DNA of 64,000 bases, from NCBI RefSeq assembly GCF_044901685.1, contig NZ_JBJDPS010000002.1, forward strand, positions 310,001 through 374,000, read 5' to 3'. Shown here piece after piece: positions 1-8,412 of the stretch. Origin of the DNA: Micromonospora_G sp044901685 (GTDB lineage: Bacteria > Actinomycetota > Actinomycetes > Mycobacteriales > Micromonosporaceae). The position numbers and the translations under genes were made by a program. The notes beneath the pieces are model-generated. The model ran no database searches and had not been told where the DNA came from. It saw only the letters and a list, made by a program, of their open reading frames with translations. Numbering within the stretch: the first letter of the stretch is position 1; every line of letters starts with the position of its first letter.

Positions 1-1
1 C

Positions 2-523
2 ACGATGCTGCGGATGTTCCACGACGCCCAGTACGGCTTCGCCCCCGTCACCGGCGCGGTCTGGCGTTCGTTCGGCCCGCCGCCGCCGGACACCGAGGTG
101 ATCTGTCACCACGACGCCGCCCCGCACAACGTGATCTGGCGTCCGGACGGCACCCTCGCACTGATCGACTTCGACCTGGCCTCGCCCGGGGCGCGGATCT
201 ACGACGTGGCGTACGCGGCCTGGACCTGGGTGCCGCTCTTCTCCGACCGGGACTCGTACACGCTGGGCTGGAAGCGACCGAACCGGCCGCGCCGGCTGCG
301 ACTCTTCGCGGACGCGTACGGGCTGATCCCCCGGGACCGGCACCGGTTGGTGCGGACGATCCGGAAACGAATTGTCGATCATGTCGAGGGAATTCGTCGG
401 ATGGCAGCCGCCGGGGAGCCGGCGTTCGTCCGGATCGTGCACAAGGGACACCTACGGCGGCCAATGCGTGATCTTCGGCTGCTCGACTACGAGCGGCACA
501 CCCTGGAGTACGCGCTCCGCTGA
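2..523 (+). CDS. APH-family phosphotransferase, C-terminal part (5' end outside window)
   Basis: The frame is open from the left edge to a TGA at 521-523, so only about 173 C-terminal codons are present. The catalytic loop H-H-D-A-A-P-H-N fits the HxDxxxxN motif of the aminoglycoside phosphotransferase/choline kinase fold and is followed by the metal-binding I-D-F-D and by A-S-P-G-A-R-I-Y-D-V-A, also typical of the family. Such cytoplasmic enzymes move a phosphate from a nucleotide to a small-molecule hydroxyl. The substrate cannot be read from this fragment, and nothing here shows that it gives antibiotic resistance. It reads toward amtB but is separated from it by 290 bp with its own regulatory sites. 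Confidence 0.8.
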   Translation, partial: TMLRMFHDAQYGFAPVTGAVWRSFGPPPPDTEVICHHDAAPHNVIWRPDGTLALIDFDLASPGARIYDVAYAAWTWVPLFSDRDSYTLGWKRPNRPRRLRLFADAYGLIPRDRHRLVRTIRKRIVDHVEGIRRMAAAGEPAFVRIVHKGHLRRPMRDLRLLDYERHTLEYALR

Positions 524-602
524 TCGGTGTCGCTTTCCGTATAGCTCGGGCGGCCCTTTCGGTTGATATGCCCCCACCCGTTCTATCGAGTGTGAGGCTT
601 TC

Positions 603-662
603 TTCACACGTCCGAAACAACTGGTGACGCCGTGGAAACGCGCCGGAGTCCCTGGGTGAAAC
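603..662 (+). promoter_or_regulatory. Three tandem GlnR boxes upstream of amtB-glnK-glnD
   Basis: Three copies of the actinobacterial GlnR pattern gTnAc-n6-GaAAc are seen: TTCAC-n6-GAAAC (603-618), GTGAC-n6-GAAAC (624-639) and a weaker AGTCC-n6-GAAAC (647-662). Their starts lie 21 and 23 bp apart, about two helical turns, as expected for cooperative binding on one DNA face. All GAAAC halves are exact. The site lies 152-211 bp before the amtB start. Known GlnR activates ammonium uptake genes under nitrogen limitation; its action here is inferred. Confidence 0.85.
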
Positions 663-813
663 AGCCAGCCGGGAAGCTTCCGCGCAACCGGCGCACGGGC
701 GGCGCTGCCCCTGAGCCGGTGGAAGTTTCGACTCGGGCCGCGTGGCAGCGGGGACAGGCCGGGCCACGAATCGGAGCTTTCGAGGGGAGGAAACTCGATT
801 TTAGGAGGCCAGC

Positions 814-2208
814 GTGCCTGAAGCACCGACGATCGACGGCGCCAACACCACGTGGCTGCTGGTTTCGACGGCGCTCGTGTTGCTCATGACCCCGGGTCTG
901 GCGCTGTTCTACGGCGGACTGAACCGGTCCAAGGGTGTTCTGAACATGATGATGATGAGCTTCTCGGCCATCGGGCTCATCTCGGTTCTGTGGTGGTTCT
1001 ACGGATTCAGCGTCGCCTTCGGCGCGGACGTGAACGGATTCTGGGGCGACCCGGCCGCGTACCTCGGCACCAAGACCTTCCTCGCGGAGACCGACCTCTG
1101 GGGCGCCACCGCGGAGAACCCCAGCGGCATCGGCGTCCCGCTCTACGTCTTCATGGCCTTCCAGATGGTCTTCGCGGTGATCACGGTCGCGCTGATCAGC
1201 GGTGCCATCTCCGACCGGGCCAAGTTCGGCGGCTGGCTGCTCTTCGCCTTCGGCTGGGCTACCCTGGTCTACTTCCCGGTCGCGCACTGGGTCTGGGGCG
1301 GCGGCATCATCGGCGGCGACATCCACGCGCTCGACTTCGCCGGTGGTACGGCCGTGCACATCAACGCCGGTGCGGCGGCGCTCGCCGTGGCACTGGTGCT
1401 GGGCAAGCGGCTCGGCTGGCCCAAGGAGGGCATGAAGCCGCACAACATCCCGCTGGTGGCGCTCGGCGCCGGCCTGCTCTGGTTCGGCTGGTTCGGGTTC
1501 AACGCCGGTTCCGAACTGACCGTCGACTCGGTCGCCGGCCTGGCCTTCATCAACACCCAGCTCGCCACCGCCGCCGCCGTGCTCGGCTGGATCGCGGTCG
1601 AGTGGATCAAGGGTGGCAAGCCGACCATGGTCGGCGCCTCCTCGGGTGCCGTCGCCGGTCTGGTCGCGATCACCCCGGCCTGTGGGTTCATCGCGCCCTG
1701 GGCCTCGGTGCTGCTCGGTATCGTCGCGGGTGTGGTCTGTGCCCTCGCGGTCAGCCTGAAGTACAAGCTCGGCTTCGACGACTCGCTCGACGTGGTCGGC
1801 GTGCACTTCGTCGGCGGTTGGATCGGGTCGCTCTGGCTCGGCCTGTTCGCCACCAACTCCGTGAACGCCGCGATCACCGACGTGGTCGGCGCCTCCGACG
1901 GGCTCTTCTACGGCGGCGGGGCGACCCAGCTCGGGCGGCAGGCGCTGGCCGGTCTGATCGTCACCGTCTGGTCGTTCGCCATCGCCTGGGTGCTGGCCTT
2001 CGTGATCGAGAAGACCGTCGGCTTCCGGGTCAAGACCGAGGCCGAGGTCGACGGGATCGACATCGCGGAGCACGCGGAGAGCGGCTACGACCTCTCCACC
2101 GGTGGCGGCAGCGGCGGTGGCGGCGCGTTCGCCATGGCCGGTATCGGCACCCCCAGCAACACCTCGGCCGAGCCGGCCGCTCCGGTCAGCGAAAAGGTCG
2201 CCGGTTAA
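814..2208 (+). CDS. amtB: Ammonium transporter AmtB
   Basis: Membrane ammonium channel of 464 residues with about eleven hydrophobic helices, the usual Amt length. The pore twin histidines are seen as H182 (D-F-A-G-G-T-A-V-H) and H331 (V-V-G-V-H-F-V-G-G); the conserved aspartate is D174. A C-terminal tail rich in Gly and Ser (about residues 428-464) is longer than in E. coli. The GTG start is chosen because TAGGAGG (802-808) lies five bases before it. It heads the amtB-glnK-glnD set; the PII protein GlnK normally plugs the channel when nitrogen is plentiful. Regulation by GlnR is inferred from the three boxes upstream. Confidence 0.96.
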   Translation: MPEAPTIDGANTTWLLVSTALVLLMTPGLALFYGGLNRSKGVLNMMMMSFSAIGLISVLWWFYGFSVAFGADVNGFWGDPAAYLGTKTFLAETDLWGATAENPSGIGVPLYVFMAFQMVFAVITVALISGAISDRAKFGGWLLFAFGWATLVYFPVAHWVWGGGIIGGDIHALDFAGGTAVHINAGAAALAVALVLGKRLGWPKEGMKPHNIPLVALGAGLLWFGWFGFNAGSELTVDSVAGLAFINTQLATAAAVLGWIAVEWIKGGKPTMVGASSGAVAGLVAITPACGFIAPWASVLLGIVAGVVCALAVSLKYKLGFDDSLDVVGVHFVGGWIGSLWLGLFATNSVNAAITDVVGASDGLFYGGGATQLGRQALAGLIVTVWSFAIAWVLAFVIEKTVGFRVKTEAEVDGIDIAEHAESGYDLSTGGGSGGGGAFAMAGIGTPSNTSAEPAAPVSEKVAG

Positions 2209-2233
2209 CGTTCCTGTGATGGAGGGGTTGGAC

Positions 2234-2572
2234 ATGAAGCTGGTGACCGCGGTCATCAAGCCGTACCAACTGGACGCGGTGAAGGAGGCCCTGCACGCCC
2301 TCGGCGTGGCGGGCCTGACCGTCAGCGAGGTCCAGGGGTACGGACGGCAGAAGGGCCACACCGAGGTGTACCGGGGTGCCGAGTACACCGTGGAGTTCCT
2401 GCCGAAGATCCGGGTCGAGGTGCTGACCGACGAGATCGACGTCGAGAAGGTCGTCGACGCGGTGGTCACGGCCGCCCGTACGGGCAAGATCGGCGACGGC
2501 AAGGTCTGGGTCACGGCGGTGGAGGACGTCGTCCGGGTCCGGACCGGTGAGCGCGGCCTCGACGCGCTCTGA
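2234..2572 (+). CDS. glnK: PII nitrogen regulatory protein GlnK
   Basis: A 112-residue PII signal protein, exactly the family length, with the T-loop reading G-H-T-E-V-Y-R-G-A-E-Y and the modifiable tyrosine at position 51. In actinomycetes this tyrosine is adenylylated rather than uridylylated by GlnD. The ATG at 2234 is preferred over one at 2219 because it gives the conserved M-K-L-V-T-A-V-I-K-P start and has GGAGGGG (2221-2227) just upstream. It lies 25 bp after amtB, its membrane partner, and only a few bases before glnD, its modifying enzyme, so the three genes form one nitrogen-sensing unit. Confidence 0.96.
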   Translation: MKLVTAVIKPYQLDAVKEALHALGVAGLTVSEVQGYGRQKGHTEVYRGAEYTVEFLPKIRVEVLTDEIDVEKVVDAVVTAARTGKIGDGKVWVTAVEDVVRVRTGERGLDAL

Positions 2573-2576
2573 GCGA

Positions 2577-4871
2577 ATGGCGATGACCAGGGGGACCGGG
2601 CCGGCGGCGGAGCTCGCCGACACCGGATCACCACTGCTCGACGCCGGGATCGGCGCCGCCGCGCGGGAGCACCGCGCGGCGGCGCTGGACGCCTGGCTGC
2701 GTACCCTGATGCCGTCCGGACCGGGCGGCGCCGACCTGGCCGGCGTGGCCCTGGTCGCGGTCGGCGGCCTCGGCCGCCGGCAGTGCTCGCCCTTCAGCGA
2801 CCTCGACCTGGTGCTGGTCCATGACGGTCGGCCCGGCATGGACGAGCTGGCCGCCGCCGTCTGGTACCCGATCTGGGACGCCCGGCTCGGCCTGGACCAC
2901 TCGGTCCGCACCGTGGCCGAGGCGCTCTCCGTCGCGCGGGACGACGTCAAGGTCGCCCTCGGCCTGCTCGACGCCCGGCACGTCGCCGGTGACGAGTCAC
3001 TCACCGGCAGACTCGTCCCCGCCGCCGCCGAACAGTGGCGGCGCACCGCGGTCCGACAGATGTCCTCGTTGCGCGAGGTGACCAACGCCCGCTGGCAGGC
3101 CCACGGCGAACTCGCCTTCCTGCTCGAAGGCGACCTCAAGGAGGCCGCCGGTGGGTTGCGGGACGTCGGGCTGCTGCGTGCCATCGCGTACGCCGGGATC
3201 AGCGACGCCCTGCGCCCCGCCGTACGCGCCGCCCACCTGCGCCTGCTCGACACCCGCGACGCGCTGCACGTCTCCCGGGGACGGCGGGTCGACCGGCTGG
3301 TCGCCCAGGAACGCGAGGCGGTCGCCGCCCTGCTCGGGCTCGACGACGGCGACGCGGTGCTGCGCCGGGTCGCCGGGGACGCCCGTACCGTCAGCCATGC
3401 CCTCGCCGACGCGTTCCGGGCCGCCGACCGGCTTCACAACGGCCGGCGGCGCGGCCAGGACGGTCGGGGCGCCGACGGCCGGCTGCTGCGCCGCCCGGTC
3501 GCCCGGGACGTGGTCGAACACGACGGCGAGTTGGTGCTGGCCCGGACCGCGATCGGCGCCCGGCCGGACCCGAGCCTCTCGCTGCGGGTCGCCGCCGCCT
3601 CGGCCAGCACCGGACTGCCGATCGCGCGGGCCACCTGTGAGTGGCTCGCCGCCTACTGCCCACCGCTGCCCACCCCGTGGCCGGCTCCGGCCCGGGCCGC
3701 GCTGATCACCCTGCTCGGCGCCGGCCCCGGGCTCGTCCCCACCTGGGAGACCTGCGACCGGTACGGGCTGATCGACGGCTGGCTGCCGGAGTGGCCCCGG
3801 TTGCGCAGCCTGCCCCAGCACAACCCGGTGCACCGGTTCACCCTGGACCGGCACCTGGTGCAGGCCGCCGCCGAGGCCACCGCGTACGCCCGCGAGGTCG
3901 AGCGCCCGGACCTGTTGCTGCTCGCCGCGTTCCTGCACGACGTGGGCAAGGGGCTGCCCGGCGACCACAGCAGTGTGGGTGCCCCGATCGCGGCGTCGAT
4001 CGCCGCCCGGATCGGCCTGCCGCCGGCCGAGGTCGACCTGATCGAGAAGCTGGTCCGGTTGCACCTGCTGCTGCCCGAGGTGGCCACCCGGCGGGACCTG
4101 CGCGACCCGGTGACCATCTCGCACGTGGCCGGCGCGGTCGGCGACCGCCAGACCCTGGACCTGCTGCACGGGCTGGCCCGGGCCGACGCGCACGCCACCG
4201 GCCCGGCCGCCTGGTCGGACTGGAAGGGCCGGCTGATCGCCGAACTTGTGGGTCGGGTGCACACCGCGCTGGACACCGGCGAACTGCCCGACCCGCCTGC
4301 CCCGGACCCGGCCCTGCTGGACGGGGCGCTGCCCGCCGTACACCTGGACGACGGGCGGGTCGCGGTGGCCGCCGCCGACCGACGTGGCCTGCTCGCCGCG
4401 GTCGCCGGTTGCCTGGCCCTGCACCGGCTGGAGGTGATCTCCGCCGACGCCAGCACGGTGGCCGACCGGGGGCTGGTCGAGTTCCAGGTCCAACCCCGGT
4501 ACGGCACCCCGCCCGACCCGATCGCGCTCGGTGCGGACCTGCGCCGGGCGGTCACCGGGGACGTCTCGGTCACCCAGCGGCTGCGCGGCCGGGCGTTGGC
4601 CGGTCGCGGCGCGGGGGCGGCGCCGAAGGTGGTCTGGCACCGGGCGGTGGCCACCGACGCGGTGGTGCTGGAGTTGCGCGCGGCGGACTCCGGCGGCCTG
4701 CTCTACCGGGTCGCCAGCGCGCTGGACGAGGCGGGTGCGCTGGTCCGGGCGGCCCGGATCTCCACCCTCGGCGGTGACGTGGTCGACGCGTTCTACCTGG
4801 TCGGCGACTGGTCCGACCCGGCGGAACGGGACCGGGTCGAGGCGGCCGTGTTGACCGCCGTGGCTTCCTGA
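2577..4871 (+). CDS. glnD: PII adenylyl/uridylyltransferase GlnD
   Basis: Modifies GlnK in response to nitrogen status. Visible parts in order: a nucleotidyltransferase domain with G-G-L-G-R-R-Q-C-S-P-F-S-D-L-D (about residues 63-77), a helical region, an HD domain with L-H-D-V-G-K-G (about 453-459) for removing the modification, and two C-terminal ACT domains (from about residues 585 and 690) that sense glutamine in known members. With 764 residues it is somewhat shorter than the E. coli enzyme but normal for actinomycetes. The ATG at 2577 lies four bases after the glnK stop; GTG 2547 inside glnK is an alternative. Close packing suggests translational coupling. Confidence 0.94.
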   Translation: MAMTRGTGPAAELADTGSPLLDAGIGAAAREHRAAALDAWLRTLMPSGPGGADLAGVALVAVGGLGRRQCSPFSDLDLVLVHDGRPGMDELAAAVWYPIWDARLGLDHSVRTVAEALSVARDDVKVALGLLDARHVAGDESLTGRLVPAAAEQWRRTAVRQMSSLREVTNARWQAHGELAFLLEGDLKEAAGGLRDVGLLRAIAYAGISDALRPAVRAAHLRLLDTRDALHVSRGRRVDRLVAQEREAVAALLGLDDGDAVLRRVAGDARTVSHALADAFRAADRLHNGRRRGQDGRGADGRLLRRPVARDVVEHDGELVLARTAIGARPDPSLSLRVAAASASTGLPIARATCEWLAAYCPPLPTPWPAPARAALITLLGAGPGLVPTWETCDRYGLIDGWLPEWPRLRSLPQHNPVHRFTLDRHLVQAAAEATAYAREVERPDLLLLAAFLHDVGKGLPGDHSSVGAPIAASIAARIGLPPAEVDLIEKLVRLHLLLPEVATRRDLRDPVTISHVAGAVGDRQTLDLLHGLARADAHATGPAAWSDWKGRLIAELVGRVHTALDTGELPDPPAPDPALLDGALPAVHLDDGRVAVAAADRRGLLAAVAGCLALHRLEVISADASTVADRGLVEFQVQPRYGTPPDPIALGADLRRAVTGDVSVTQRLRGRALAGRGAGAAPKVVWHRAVATDAVVLELRAADSGGLLYRVASALDEAGALVRAARISTLGGDVVDAFYLVGDWSDPAERDRVEAAVLTAVAS

Positions 4872-4964
4872 ACGGCACCGGTGCCCGGACCGGTGCATCC
4901 GGGCCGGGTGCCGGGTCGGGGTCACCCGGGCGGCAGCGACGCGGCGGCCGGGGCGGTGGGCGGC

Positions 4965-4970
4965 TACCCT
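4965..4970 (+). promoter_or_regulatory. Possible -10 element of ffh
   Basis: TACCCT fits the TAnnnT -10 pattern and would give a leader of about 65 bases before the ffh start at 5042. No clear -35 is seen. Confidence 0.35.
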
Positions 4971-5041
4971 AGCGGTGGCCGGGTGTGTGGTTGCCCGCCC
5001 GAGTCCTACCCGCGGAAACTAGACAAACGGGATGTTGCGCC

Positions 5042-6589
5042 GTGTTTGACACCTTGAGCGATCGCCTCTCCGGGATCTTCACCAAGCTCCGCGGCAAGGG
5101 CCGGCTCACCGACGCCGACATCGACGCCACCGCCCGGGAGATCCGGCAGGCGTTGCTGGAGGCCGACGTCGCGCTGCCGGTGGTCAAGGCGTTCATCGCG
5201 AGCCTGAAGGAACGGGCCCGGGGCGCCGAGGTCTCGCAGGCCCTCAACCCGGCCCAGCAGGTCATCAAGATCGTGCACGAGGAGCTGGTCGGTGTCCTCG
5301 GCGGCGAGGGGCGGCGGCTCCAGTTCGCCAAGCAGCCGCCGACAGTGATCATGCTCGCCGGTCTCCAGGGTTCGGGTAAGACCACCCTCGCCGGCAAGCT
5401 CGCGCGCTGGCTCAAGGCGCAGGGCCACCAGCCGATGCTGGTCGCCGCCGACCTCCAGCGGCCGAACGCGGTCGGCCAGCTCCAGGTGCTCGGTGGCCGG
5501 GCCGGGGTCGAGGTCTACGCGCCGGAGCCGGGCAACGGCGTCGGCGACCCGGTGCAGGTGGCGAAGGCGTCGATCGAGCACGCCAAGCGCGCCGCCCGGG
5601 ACATCGTCATCGTCGACACCGCCGGCCGGCTCGGCATCGACGCCGAGATGATGGCCCAGGCCGCCTCGATCCGGGACGCGGTCCAGCCGGACGAGGTCAT
5701 CTTCGTCATCGACGCGATGGTGGGTCAGGACGCGGTCCGGACCGCCGAGGCGTTCCGCGACGGCGTCGGCATCACCGGTGTGGTCCTCTCCAAGCTCGAC
5801 GGTGACGCCCGAGGTGGTGCGGCGCTCTCCGTACGCGAGGTCACCGGGCAGCCGATCCTGTTCGCCTCCACCGGCGAGAAGCTGGAGGACTTCGACGTCT
5901 TCCACCCGGACCGGATGGCCAGCCGGATTCTCGGCATGGGCGACGTCCTCACTCTGATCGAGCAGGCCGAGCAGGCCTTCGACTCGGATCAGAAGGAGAA
6001 GATGACCGCCAAACTGATGGGCGGCGAGCAGTTCACCCTGGAGGACTTCCTCGACCAGCTCATCGCGGTCCGCCGGATGGGTCCGATCGCGAACGTGCTG
6101 GCCATGATGCCGGGCATGGGGCAGATGAAGGACCAGCTCGCCGAGCTGGACGACAGCCACTTCGACCGGGCGACCGCGATCATCCGGGGCATGACCCCGG
6201 GCGAGCGGAGCAACCCGAAGATCATCAACGGCTCCCGCCGGCTCCGGATCGCCAACGGCTCCGGGGTCACCGTGATGGACGTCAACCAACTGCTCAACCG
6301 CTTCACCGAAGCGCAGAAGATGATGAAGCAGATGGGCGGCATGATGGGGCTGCCCGGTGGCCGGCGCAAGGCGACCAAGTCGCCGAAGAACAAGCGCAAG
6401 GGCACCAAGGGCGGCGGTCGGCCCCGGGTCGGCGGTCCCGCCGGTGGTTTCCCCGGTGGCGGCTTCCCGGGCATGCCACAGTTGCCGCCGGGGATGGACC
6501 CGGGCGCCCAGCAGGGCCTGCCACCCGGTTTCAAGCTGCCGAAACTCGACTTCAACAAGTTGACCAAGCGGCCCGACGACAACAAGTGA
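5042..6589 (+). CDS. ffh: Signal recognition particle GTPase Ffh
   Basis: SRP54 protein (515 residues) that binds the SRP RNA and signal sequences and delivers nascent membrane proteins to FtsY. Order: N domain, G domain with P-loop G-L-Q-G-S-G-K-T-T (about residues 106-114), D-T-A-G-R-L, and S-K-L-D-G-D-A-R-G-G, then the methionine-rich M domain (about 325-440). The basic, Gly/Pro-rich tail after about residue 445 is a lineage-specific extension. The GTG at 5042 gives the conserved M-F-D-T-L-S-D-R-L start. Its stop overlaps the following gene's start (GTGA), so the two are probably co-translated. Confidence 0.96.
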   Translation: MFDTLSDRLSGIFTKLRGKGRLTDADIDATAREIRQALLEADVALPVVKAFIASLKERARGAEVSQALNPAQQVIKIVHEELVGVLGGEGRRLQFAKQPPTVIMLAGLQGSGKTTLAGKLARWLKAQGHQPMLVAADLQRPNAVGQLQVLGGRAGVEVYAPEPGNGVGDPVQVAKASIEHAKRAARDIVIVDTAGRLGIDAEMMAQAASIRDAVQPDEVIFVIDAMVGQDAVRTAEAFRDGVGITGVVLSKLDGDARGGAALSVREVTGQPILFASTGEKLEDFDVFHPDRMASRILGMGDVLTLIEQAEQAFDSDQKEKMTAKLMGGEQFTLEDFLDQLIAVRRMGPIANVLAMMPGMGQMKDQLAELDDSHFDRATAIIRGMTPGERSNPKIINGSRRLRIANGSGVTVMDVNQLLNRFTEAQKMMKQMGGMMGLPGGRRKATKSPKNKRKGTKGGGRPRVGGPAGGFPGGGFPGMPQLPPGMDPGAQQGLPPGFKLPKLDFNKLTKRPDDNK

Positions 6590-7686
6590 TCCCGGGGGCA
6601 CCGGATCGGGTGCTGCACGTACGCGGGGTGGTTCTCCCCGACGACCAGGTCCGTGACCTCTGGCTGGTCGGCGACCGGGTGACGTACGAGCCGGTGGCGG
6701 GGGCGGAGACGATCGCCGAGCGCGGGTTCGTGCTGCCCGGACTGGTCGACGCGCACTGCCACATCGGCATCGCCCCGAGCGGGCGGCCGATCGGCGGGCT
6801 GGACGAGGCCCGCGCGCTGGCCGTACCGGACCGGGAGGCCGGGGTGCTGGCGATCCGGGACGCCGGGTCGCCGTACCCCTATCCCGAGTTGGACGACGAG
6901 CCGGGACTGCCCCGACTGGCCCGCGCCGGTCGGCACATCGCGCCGCCGAAGCGTTACCTGCGCGACATCGCGGTCGAGGTCGGACCGGACGAGTTGCGCG
7001 CGGCGGTGACCGCGCAGGCGCGGGCCGGCAACGGCTGGGTCAAACTGGTCGGCGACTGGATCGACCGGGACGCCGGTGACCTGGCGCCGACCTGGGACGA
7101 GGCCAGCCTGGCCGGCGCGGTCCGGGCCGCCCACGAGGCCGGGGTACGTGCCGCCGTGCACACCTTCTCCGAGTCGGCCGTGGAAGTCATGGTCCGGGCC
7201 GGGGTGGACTCGGTCGAGCACGGCACCGGGCTGAGCGTGGACCTGGTCGACGAGATGGCCCGGCGGGGGACCGCGCTCGTCCCCACGATGATCAACATTG
7301 ACACCTTCGGTGGCATCGCCGAGCGGGCGGCCGAGCGTTTCCCCGGCTACGCGAAGCACATGCTCGCCCTGCGCGACGGCTTTCCCGAGGTGGTCCGGGC
7401 GGCGTACCAGGCCGGGGTGCCGATCTACGTCGGCACCGATGCCGGTGGCGGCATCAACCACGGGCTCGCCGCGCAGGAGATGCTGCTGCTGCACGAGCGG
7501 GCCGGCATGTCCACCCTGGACGTGCTCGCCGCCGGCTCCTGGGGGGCCCGGCAGTGGCTCGGCTTTCCCGGCCTGGTCGAGGGCGGCCTGGCCGACCTGG
7601 TCGTGTACGACACCGACCCGCGTACCGACCTCCGGGTCCTGCGCACCCCCCGCCGCATCGTGCTGCGCGGCCAAGTAATCCGCTGA
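6586..7686 (+). CDS. Amidohydrolase-family metal enzyme
   Basis: A 366-residue cytoplasmic amidohydrolase. Metal-site motifs are visible: H-C-H in L-V-D-A-H-C-H-I-G, a lysine in W-V-K-L-V-G-D that may be the carboxylated one, H in A-A-V-H-T-F-S and S-V-E-H-G-T, and the late aspartate in G-T-D-A-G-G-G. The C-terminal strand module with D-L-V-V-Y-D-T-D-P closes the composite domain usual in imidazolonepropionase- and prolidase-like members. The substrate is unknown. The GTG start overlaps the ffh stop by four bases; such a gene is often found after ffh in actinomycetes, but no functional link is known. Confidence 0.85.
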   Translation: MIPGAPDRVLHVRGVVLPDDQVRDLWLVGDRVTYEPVAGAETIAERGFVLPGLVDAHCHIGIAPSGRPIGGLDEARALAVPDREAGVLAIRDAGSPYPYPELDDEPGLPRLARAGRHIAPPKRYLRDIAVEVGPDELRAAVTAQARAGNGWVKLVGDWIDRDAGDLAPTWDEASLAGAVRAAHEAGVRAAVHTFSESAVEVMVRAGVDSVEHGTGLSVDLVDEMARRGTALVPTMINIDTFGGIAERAAERFPGYAKHMLALRDGFPEVVRAAYQAGVPIYVGTDAGGGINHGLAAQEMLLLHERAGMSTLDVLAAGSWGARQWLGFPGLVEGGLADLVVYDTDPRTDLRVLRTPRRIVLRGQVIR

Positions 7687-7727
7687 CCCACGCCCCAGTC
7701 CCCACGCCCCGGTCCACGCCTCCGGTT

Positions 7728-7788
7728 GATCCACGCGCTCCGAACTGTTCTCCGGGTGGCCTCGGCGACAGACCGGAGCGCGTGGATC
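7728..7788. terminator. Perfect 15-bp inverted repeat between convergent genes
   Basis: GATCCACGCGCTCCG (7728-7742) recurs as its exact reverse complement at 7774-7788, with a 31-base loop. It lies between the amidohydrolase gene and the convergent small secreted-protein gene, where a bidirectional terminator would fit. There is no T run, and the long loop is unusual, so a mobile palindromic repeat is the alternative. Confidence 0.5.
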
Positions 7789-7814
7789 GAGGAAGGAGCG
7801 GGCCGGTGTCGGCG

Positions 7815-8156
7815 TCAGCCGCAGAGGACGTCGGTCAGGGTGTAGCTGGTGCCGCCGACGACCTGACCGCCGAGCGTGTACGTCCAGACCTCGGTCGTGT
7901 TGCGGCAGTGGTACGTGGCGACGCCGGTGCCGCTGGCGACGTACTGCTGTGCGCCGCCGTTCTGGCTGCGGAACAGCACGAGGTGTCCCGGCTGCCAGGG
8001 GCCGGCACAGGCGGCACCGCCGGTGACCTCGACCTTTCCGGCGTAGTGGGCGATCGTGTAGATCCCCTGACAGGGCACCGCCTGTGCGGCGGAACCCGGG
8101 ACGAGGACGGCGGTGGCGGCGATTGCCGCGGCGGCGAGAAGCCTGACGATCTTCAC
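7815..8156 (-). CDS. Small secreted protein with four cysteines, unknown function
   Basis: A 113-residue protein with a clear Sec signal peptide: M-K-I-V-R, an Ala-rich core and a cleavage site after A-Q-A (about residue 26). The mature part of about 87 residues has four cysteines (near its start, in A-A-C-A-G, Y-H-C-R-N and V-L-C-G at the end), likely two disulfides, and is rich in Gly, Thr and Tyr, suggesting a compact extracellular beta fold. No family was recognised. It stands alone, divergent from proS and convergent with the amidohydrolase. An AAGGAT ribosome site precedes the ATG. Confidence 0.75.
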   Translation of the reverse strand: MKIVRLLAAAAIAATAVLVPGSAAQAVPCQGIYTIAHYAGKVEVTGGAACAGPWQPGHLVLFRSQNGGAQQYVASGTGVATYHCRNTTEVWTYTLGGQVVGGTSYTLTDVLCG

Positions 8157-8398
8157 GGTGATCCTTCGCGGGAGGCAACGGGGGACGGGTGCCGTACGGC
8201 GGCCGGGCAGGCGAACGCACCGCTCGCCGATCCGCCGGGCCAGCGGAATTGGGGACGATCAATGACCCGTGGACGCAGTGATCGTAAGTAGACGAACAGA
8301 TTGCCGCAAGATTCGAAGAGAACTCTGAAAAAACATGCGAACCACCCGATCCCGGGGTGACGGGGTCGGGCCGGGACGGGGGAGCGGCGCGGGGCGCA

Positions 8399-8404
8399 TA
8401 GGAT
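8399..8404 (+). promoter_or_regulatory. -10 element of a probably leaderless proS transcript
   Basis: TAGGAT fits TAnnnT and ends eight bases before the proS ATG at 8413, so transcription would begin at or beside the start codon. There is no Shine-Dalgarno sequence before this ATG, which agrees. Confidence 0.6.
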
Positions 8405-8412
8405 GTGCGGTC

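Noticed and set aside
2..523. Antibiotic-resistance kinase
   Set aside because: Only a family-level match to the APH fold is visible; nothing identifies an antibiotic substrate.
604..2634. Long open frame of 676 codons on the minus strand over amtB-glnK
   Set aside because: It is the antisense shadow of clear genes in very GC-rich DNA; composition is Arg/Asp/Gly-rich and no domain is seen.
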